Assembly (NCBI GenBank): GCA_964603595.1
Contig: CAZRVN010000002.1
Coordinates: forward strand, 186,001 to 250,000
Origin: JAQVEM01 sp964603595
GTDB taxonomy: Bacteria; Actinomycetota; Humimicrobiia; Humimicrobiales; Humimicrobiaceae
DNA length: 64,000 nucleotides
Direction of reading: 5' to 3'
Shown: one piece after another, positions 60,315 to 64,000 of the stretch
Layout: the number at the start of each line of letters is the position of its first letter
Numbering within the stretch: position 1 is the stretch's first letter
Translations under genes and position numbers: made by a program
Notes under the pieces: model-generated
The model's input: the letters and a program-made list of their open reading frames with translations, nothing else
The model's database searches: none
What the model was told of the DNA's origin: nothing

Positions 60315-61529
60315 ATGAGCATAACTTGTAAAAATAGAAAAGAAAATTTTTCACGGTTTAAGATTCCGTCTGGATGTGCGGTATTTGGAGTTATGAATGA
60401 ATCTGGCAAAAGATTCGGAGGAGAAACTGTAATAGAGGGAATTTCTGTTATGCATGAAAGGTCTAACGGTCTTGGCGGGGGATTTGCGGCTTATGGCATA
60501 TATCCCCAGTTTGAAAATAACTGGGCCTTCCATATCATTTATGATGATAAAGAAGCAAAGAGGCAAACCGAAGACAGGATAGGAGAAAGTTTTAAGGTAC
60601 TTTTAAGTGAAGAGATTCCCACAAGAAAGACGCAGCGTATAGAAAGCCCTCCTCTTACGCACAGGTATTTTTTAAATATAAAAGATAATTCCATATCCCA
60701 TAGAGAGATGGATAGAGATACTGGCGGAAAAGAAGAAGATAGAATTGTTGATTTTGTTATGAGAATAAACAGGGATATTAGCGGGGCATACATAATCTCA
60801 AGCGGGAAGAATATGGGGATTTTCAAGGGAGTCGGATACCCGGAGGATATAGGGGTATTTTTTAAATTAGATGAATACCAGGGTTATCTGTGGACTTCCC
60901 ATGGCAGGTTTCCCACAAATAGTGTCGGCTGGTGGGGAGGGGCCCATCCCTTTGGAATACTCAACTGGTCGGTTGTACATAATGGTGAATTATCATCGTA
61001 TGGGACAAATAAGAGATTGGTGAGTGGTTTTGGTTATGAGTGTGCCCTTTCTACCGATACCGAGGTTATTACTTATTTGTTTGACCTTATAGTCCGGAGG
61101 CAAAAAATTGATATCGGGCTGGTCCACTTGATTTTATCCTCACCACTATGGGAAGAAATAGAAAGAATGCCCTGTGAAAAAAGGGAAATATTGAAGGCGC
61201 TAAGAATAGTATATGGAAGTGCGCTTCTTAATGGACCTTTCAGTATAATCGTCAGTAATGGCAGTTACATGTATGCTCTTAATGACAGAATAAAACTGAG
61301 ACCTCTTGTGGCAGCAAGAAAAGATAGTTATCTTTTTATTTCCAGTGAGGAGGCCTCGATAAGGAAAGTTTGCCCTTCTCCTGATGTTATATGGCAGCCG
61401 GATGGCGGTGAACCAGTAATAGGAAAGATTTATAAGAGAGAGAAAAAAAGCGTTGATAAAAGAAGCAGCAGAGACAGCAGTTACAGGAAGAAGAAAAAAA
61501 TAAAAATCCAGGACAGTCTGGTAAAGTAA
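60315..61529 (+). CDS. Glutamate synthase glutaminase (class II amidotransferase) subunit
   Basis: 404 residues. Releases ammonia from glutamine for glutamate synthesis. The nucleophile Cys is in SGCAVFGVMNESGKRFGGETV at residue 21, after a 20-residue propeptide that must be cleaved. GLGGGFAAYGIYPQF, LWTSHGRFPTNSVGWWGGAHPFGILNWSVVHNGELSSYG and ALSTDTEVITYLF are class II glutaminase motifs. It is one of separate chains replacing the big GltB, as in archaea and some anaerobes. First gene of the operon, under the ANTAR-type leader. The C-terminus is basic (KKKKIKIQDSLVK). Confidence 0.92.
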   Translation: MSITCKNRKENFSRFKIPSGCAVFGVMNESGKRFGGETVIEGISVMHERSNGLGGGFAAYGIYPQFENNWAFHIIYDDKEAKRQTEDRIGESFKVLLSEEIPTRKTQRIESPPLTHRYFLNIKDNSISHREMDRDTGGKEEDRIVDFVMRINRDISGAYIISSGKNMGIFKGVGYPEDIGVFFKLDEYQGYLWTSHGRFPTNSVGWWGGAHPFGILNWSVVHNGELSSYGTNKRLVSGFGYECALSTDTEVITYLFDLIVRRQKIDIGLVHLILSSPLWEEIERMPCEKREILKALRIVYGSALLNGPFSIIVSNGSYMYALNDRIKLRPLVAARKDSYLFISSEEASIRKVCPSPDVIWQPDGGEPVIGKIYKREKKSVDKRSSRDSSYRKKKKIKIQDSLVK

Positions 61530-61547
61530 AGTCACAGGTGATTAAAA

Positions 61548-63080
61548 ATGGCTTTAAAATTAAATCAATCTGAATTTAAAATAGAAAGAGACCTCAGCAA
61601 ATGTATATCCTGCCAGGTTTGTGTAAGGCAATGTTCTAATGATGTTCATGAATATGACAGGGACAGTGATGTAATATACAGTGACAGCAGTAAGTGCGTT
61701 GGCTGCCATAGATGTGAGAGTCTCTGTCCTACAGATGCATTAAAAATTAAAGAAAGAGAGTCTCAGTTTAGGATTAACCATAACTGGACGGAAGAACATT
61801 TAAGAAATATATACAGGCAGGCAGATTCCGGCGGAGTTCTCCTTACTGGAATGGGGTGCAATAAACCATATACTATTTACTGGGACAGGATTCTTTTTAA
61901 TGCTTCGCAGGTCACTAACCCTTCTATTGATCCTTTGAGGGAGCCGATGGAGATAAAAACCTTCATAGGGAGAAAGCCTGATAATCTTGAATTTGAAATG
62001 GCGAGCGGTTCCAATAATAATGCAGCGAAGCTTAAAACAAAATTGTATCCGCAGATGGAACTTTCAATGCCCATTATATTTTCAGCTATGTCATATGGTT
62101 CTATCAGTTTAAATGCATGCAAATCTCTTGCTGAAGCTGCTTCTGAGTCCGGTACTTATTGCAACACTGGTGAAGGAGGTTTGCATAAGGACCTTTATAA
62201 ATATGCCGGGAATACTATTGTACAGGTTGCTTCAGGAAGATATGGAGTAGATGTTGATTACTTAAATAAAGGAGCCGCTGTAGAAATCAAGATAGGCCAG
62301 GGTGCAAAGCCGGGAATTGGAGGACATCTTCCGGGGGAAAAAGTTTCCAGGGATATATCTGATACCAGAATGATCCCGGAAGGAACGGATGCCATTTCCC
62401 CGGCTCCCCATCATGATATTTACTCTATAGAGGATCTTGCACAGTTAATCTATGCTTTAAAAGAAGCTACAGACTGGTCAAAACCTGTGGGGGTTAAGGT
62501 AGCAGCAGTTCATAATATTGCACCTATTGCAAGTGGTATTGTAAGGGCTGGAGCCGATTTTATAAGTATTGACGGAATGAGGGGAGGTACGGGAGCTGCT
62601 CCGCAGGTCATAAGGGATAATGTAGGTATACCCATAGAGCTTGCTATTGCTTCTGTTGACGAGAGGTTAAGAGAAGAGGGAATAAGGCACAGGGCTTCTG
62701 TAATAGCTGCCGGGAGCATACGTTCCAGTGCGGATGTAGTTAAAGCAATAGCGCTGGGTGCCGATGCAGTGTATATAGGAACTGCTGCACTTGTAGCTAT
62801 GGGCTGCCACCTGTGCCAGAAATGTTATACAGGAAAATGCAACTGGGGAATTGCAACTCAGGATCCCTACCTTACTAAAAGATTAAACCCGGAGATAGGG
62901 ACAAGAAGGCTTGTAAACCTTCTAAAGGGGTGGTCTCTTGAAATAAAGGAGATGCTCGGAGGAGTGGGGATTAATGCTATTGAAAGTCTTAGGGGGAACA
63001 GGGAACATTTAAGAGGTGTGGGTTTAACTGATAGGGAGTTTAAAATACTTGGGATAAAACATGCCGGGGAGGCCTGGTGA
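61548..63080 (+). CDS. Glutamate synthase FMN domain with N-terminal 2[4Fe-4S] ferredoxin
   Basis: 510 residues. Residues 15-75 hold two C-x2-C-x2-C-x3-C sets (CISCQVCVRQC, CVGCHRCESLC), an electron-carrying ferredoxin domain. The rest is the GltB FMN barrel: IIFSAMSYGSISLNACKSLAEAA, TGEGG, GQGAKPGIGGHLPG, VKVAAVHNIAPIASGIVRAGADFISIDGMRGGTGAAP, and C in GCHLCQKCYTGKCNWGIATQDP near 415 for an Fe-S cluster. Takes ammonia from the previous subunit to 2-oxoglutarate. Starts 18 bases after the glutaminase gene. Confidence 0.94.
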   Translation: MALKLNQSEFKIERDLSKCISCQVCVRQCSNDVHEYDRDSDVIYSDSSKCVGCHRCESLCPTDALKIKERESQFRINHNWTEEHLRNIYRQADSGGVLLTGMGCNKPYTIYWDRILFNASQVTNPSIDPLREPMEIKTFIGRKPDNLEFEMASGSNNNAAKLKTKLYPQMELSMPIIFSAMSYGSISLNACKSLAEAASESGTYCNTGEGGLHKDLYKYAGNTIVQVASGRYGVDVDYLNKGAAVEIKIGQGAKPGIGGHLPGEKVSRDISDTRMIPEGTDAISPAPHHDIYSIEDLAQLIYALKEATDWSKPVGVKVAAVHNIAPIASGIVRAGADFISIDGMRGGTGAAPQVIRDNVGIPIELAIASVDERLREEGIRHRASVIAAGSIRSSADVVKAIALGADAVYIGTAALVAMGCHLCQKCYTGKCNWGIATQDPYLTKRLNPEIGTRRLVNLLKGWSLEIKEMLGGVGINAIESLRGNREHLRGVGLTDREFKILGIKHAGEAW

Positions 63081-63086
63081 TAAAAA

Positions 63087-63569
63087 ATGAAAAGAATATA
63101 TATTCAGGAAGAATATTGTATAGGTTGCAGATTGTGTGAAATATACTGTCAGGTAAAACATTCTAAAAGCAAGAAGATTATAAAGACATTTAAGGAAGAG
63201 AAATCAGATATAATACCCCGGTTAATTGTGGAGGAGATAGGATATAACTCCTTTGCAATACAATGCAGGCACTGTCAGGATGCTCCCTGCGTTGAGGCAT
63301 GTATATCGGGAGCTATGCAGAAGAATAAAAATACAGGTGCTGTTGTATGTGATGAAAATAAGTGCGTGGGATGCTGGAGCTGTATTATGGCATGCCCTTA
63401 TGGTGTTATAAAAAGGGATATCTCAGAAAAGAAGGTAGCATCTAAATGTGATTTATGTATTGATGAAGAGGTGCCTGTATGTGTTAAAAATTGCCCTAAT
63501 GAAGCATTAAAGTTTATGGAAAAAGATACTGATGAGAGAAATAAGGTGAAAGTTAAAAATGAAGGATAA
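63087..63569 (+). CDS. 4Fe-4S ferredoxin protein (HycB/CooF-like)
   Basis: 160 residues with four clusters' worth of cysteines: CIGCRLCEIYC, CRHCQDAPCVEAC, CVGCWSCIMACPYGV and CDLCIDEEVPVCVKNCPNEAL. It should carry electrons between the FAD protein and the FMN synthase domain. Starts 6 bases after the previous gene and overlaps the next start. Confidence 0.92.
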   Translation: MKRIYIQEEYCIGCRLCEIYCQVKHSKSKKIIKTFKEEKSDIIPRLIVEEIGYNSFAIQCRHCQDAPCVEACISGAMQKNKNTGAVVCDENKCVGCWSCIMACPYGVIKRDISEKKVASKCDLCIDEEVPVCVKNCPNEALKFMEKDTDERNKVKVKNEG

Positions 63570-64000
63570 GAATAATATCAAAGAAATTTATGAAATATAT
63601 GATTATATTATTATTGGTAATTCGGCAGCAGGGCTTGCCGCTGCCGAAAGTATAAGGGAGCTGGATAGCTCCGGTAAAATTGTCATACTCACTGAGGAGA
63701 ATTACAAGAATTACTCTAAACCACTTATAACATATTATCTGGAAGGTTTAGTGGACTTGGAGGGGATCCACTTTAAAGGAAAGGATTTTTACAGGAATAA
63801 TAATATAGATTTACATATAAATAAAAAGGTAATATCTATTGAAGCGGATAGGGATTTTTTAATCTGCAGCAATGAAGATATATATAAGTTTAAAAAGCTT
63901 CTTATTGCCAGCGGAGGACAGCCTATTATTCCCGGGATTAAAACCAGCTGCACAGATATAGCCGGTGGCAACCGGGATAAGAAGGGCAAATTACTGGATT
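63559..64000 (+). CDS. FAD/NAD(P)-dependent oxidoreductase, 3' end outside window
   Basis: Starts at ATG 63559, overlapping the ferredoxin gene by 11 bases, and runs off the edge after 147 codons. It begins with IYDYIIIGNSAAGLAAAESI, the FAD GxGxxG-like dinucleotide site, then VILTEENYKNYSKPLITYYL and KLLIASGGQPIIPGI, typical of the nitrite-reductase/rubredoxin-reductase type pyridine nucleotide-disulphide family. In this operon it probably supplies NAD(P)H electrons to the glutamate synthase. A GXGXG third domain gene may follow outside. Confidence 0.88.
   Translation, partial: MKDKNNIKEIYEIYDYIIIGNSAAGLAAAESIRELDSSGKIVILTEENYKNYSKPLITYYLEGLVDLEGIHFKGKDFYRNNNIDLHINKKVISIEADRDFLICSNEDIYKFKKLLIASGGQPIIPGIKTSCTDIAGGNRDKKGKLLD

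Noticed and set aside
1..64000. CRISPR arrays, insertion sequences, prophage or rRNA
   Set aside because: No regularly spaced repeats, transposase, integrase or rRNA sequence was seen on either strand.

Overview
The window is AT-rich DNA from a Gram-positive-type bacterium that is probably anaerobic. The gene content includes the redox repressor Rex, an LCP cell-wall ligase, a GAF-ANTAR antiterminator, DUF2089/YvlB regulators, D-lactate dehydrogenase, a ferredoxin-rich split glutamate synthase and Tad/Flp pili. Lipoproteins carry lipoboxes and there are no outer-membrane genes. A deep, low-GC actinobacterial lineage or a Firmicutes relative would both fit; the assignment is inference. No CRISPR array, rRNA, intact insertion sequence or prophage is visible.

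Layout: 1-4.1 kb is the tail of one Tad pilus locus (cpaF, a tadB carrying a von Willebrand A domain, tadC). 4.2-7.9 kb holds coaX, a dus-type tRNA dihydrouridine synthase, a HAD phosphatase, tRNA-Pro(CGG) and an acetyltransferase. 8-12.6 kb is a mixed region: a TIM-barrel lipoprotein, family-4 uracil-DNA glycosylase, a small lipoprotein, a VOC protein and D-lactate dehydrogenase. 12.8-17 kb is an unusual accessory block with its own promoter: a V8/trypsin-like protease, a 535-residue protein of unknown function and a clan-A glycoside hydrolase, none with a signal peptide. 17.1-19.5 kb has a relic of a CPBP protease, a lipoprotein, an encapsulin-type ferritin-like protein, DUF192 and a TPR protein. 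19.7-26.8 kb is a second Tad locus (cpaB, tadZ, cpaF, tadB, tadC, then a CAP-domain gene on the other strand behind a structured leader, then Flp/TadE pseudopilins). In it cpaF is broken by one base in an A-run.

26.8-30.6 kb carries ssb, a methyltransferase, rex and an LCP gene. 30.7-40.8 kb is a purine operon purB-L-F-M-N-H converting PRPP towards IMP and then AMP; purL is the long form with the PurQ glutaminase fused. 41-55 kb contains lon, a small metallopeptidase, galT, a radical SAM protein, an XRE regulator with its membrane partner, an isopropylmalate-dehydrogenase-family enzyme, a glycosyltransferase, a GH1 glucosidase, an Ig-like surface protein and a DUF2089/membrane/YvlB operon. 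55.4-57.8 kb (degenerate GIY-YIG protein, nitroreductase, aldo/keto reductase) is interrupted by three related coding relics.

The right end is a nitrogen/carbon block: tRNA-Glu, a GAF-ANTAR regulator, class II fructose-bisphosphate aldolase, then an operon for a split glutamate synthase (glutaminase domain, ferredoxin plus FMN synthase domain, 4Fe-4S ferredoxin, FAD/NAD oxidoreductase running off the edge). Between the aldolase and this operon lie a promoter, two hexaloop hairpins of the A-x-x-G type bound by ANTAR proteins, and an intrinsic terminator. This looks like an attenuator controlled by the ANTAR protein encoded just upstream.
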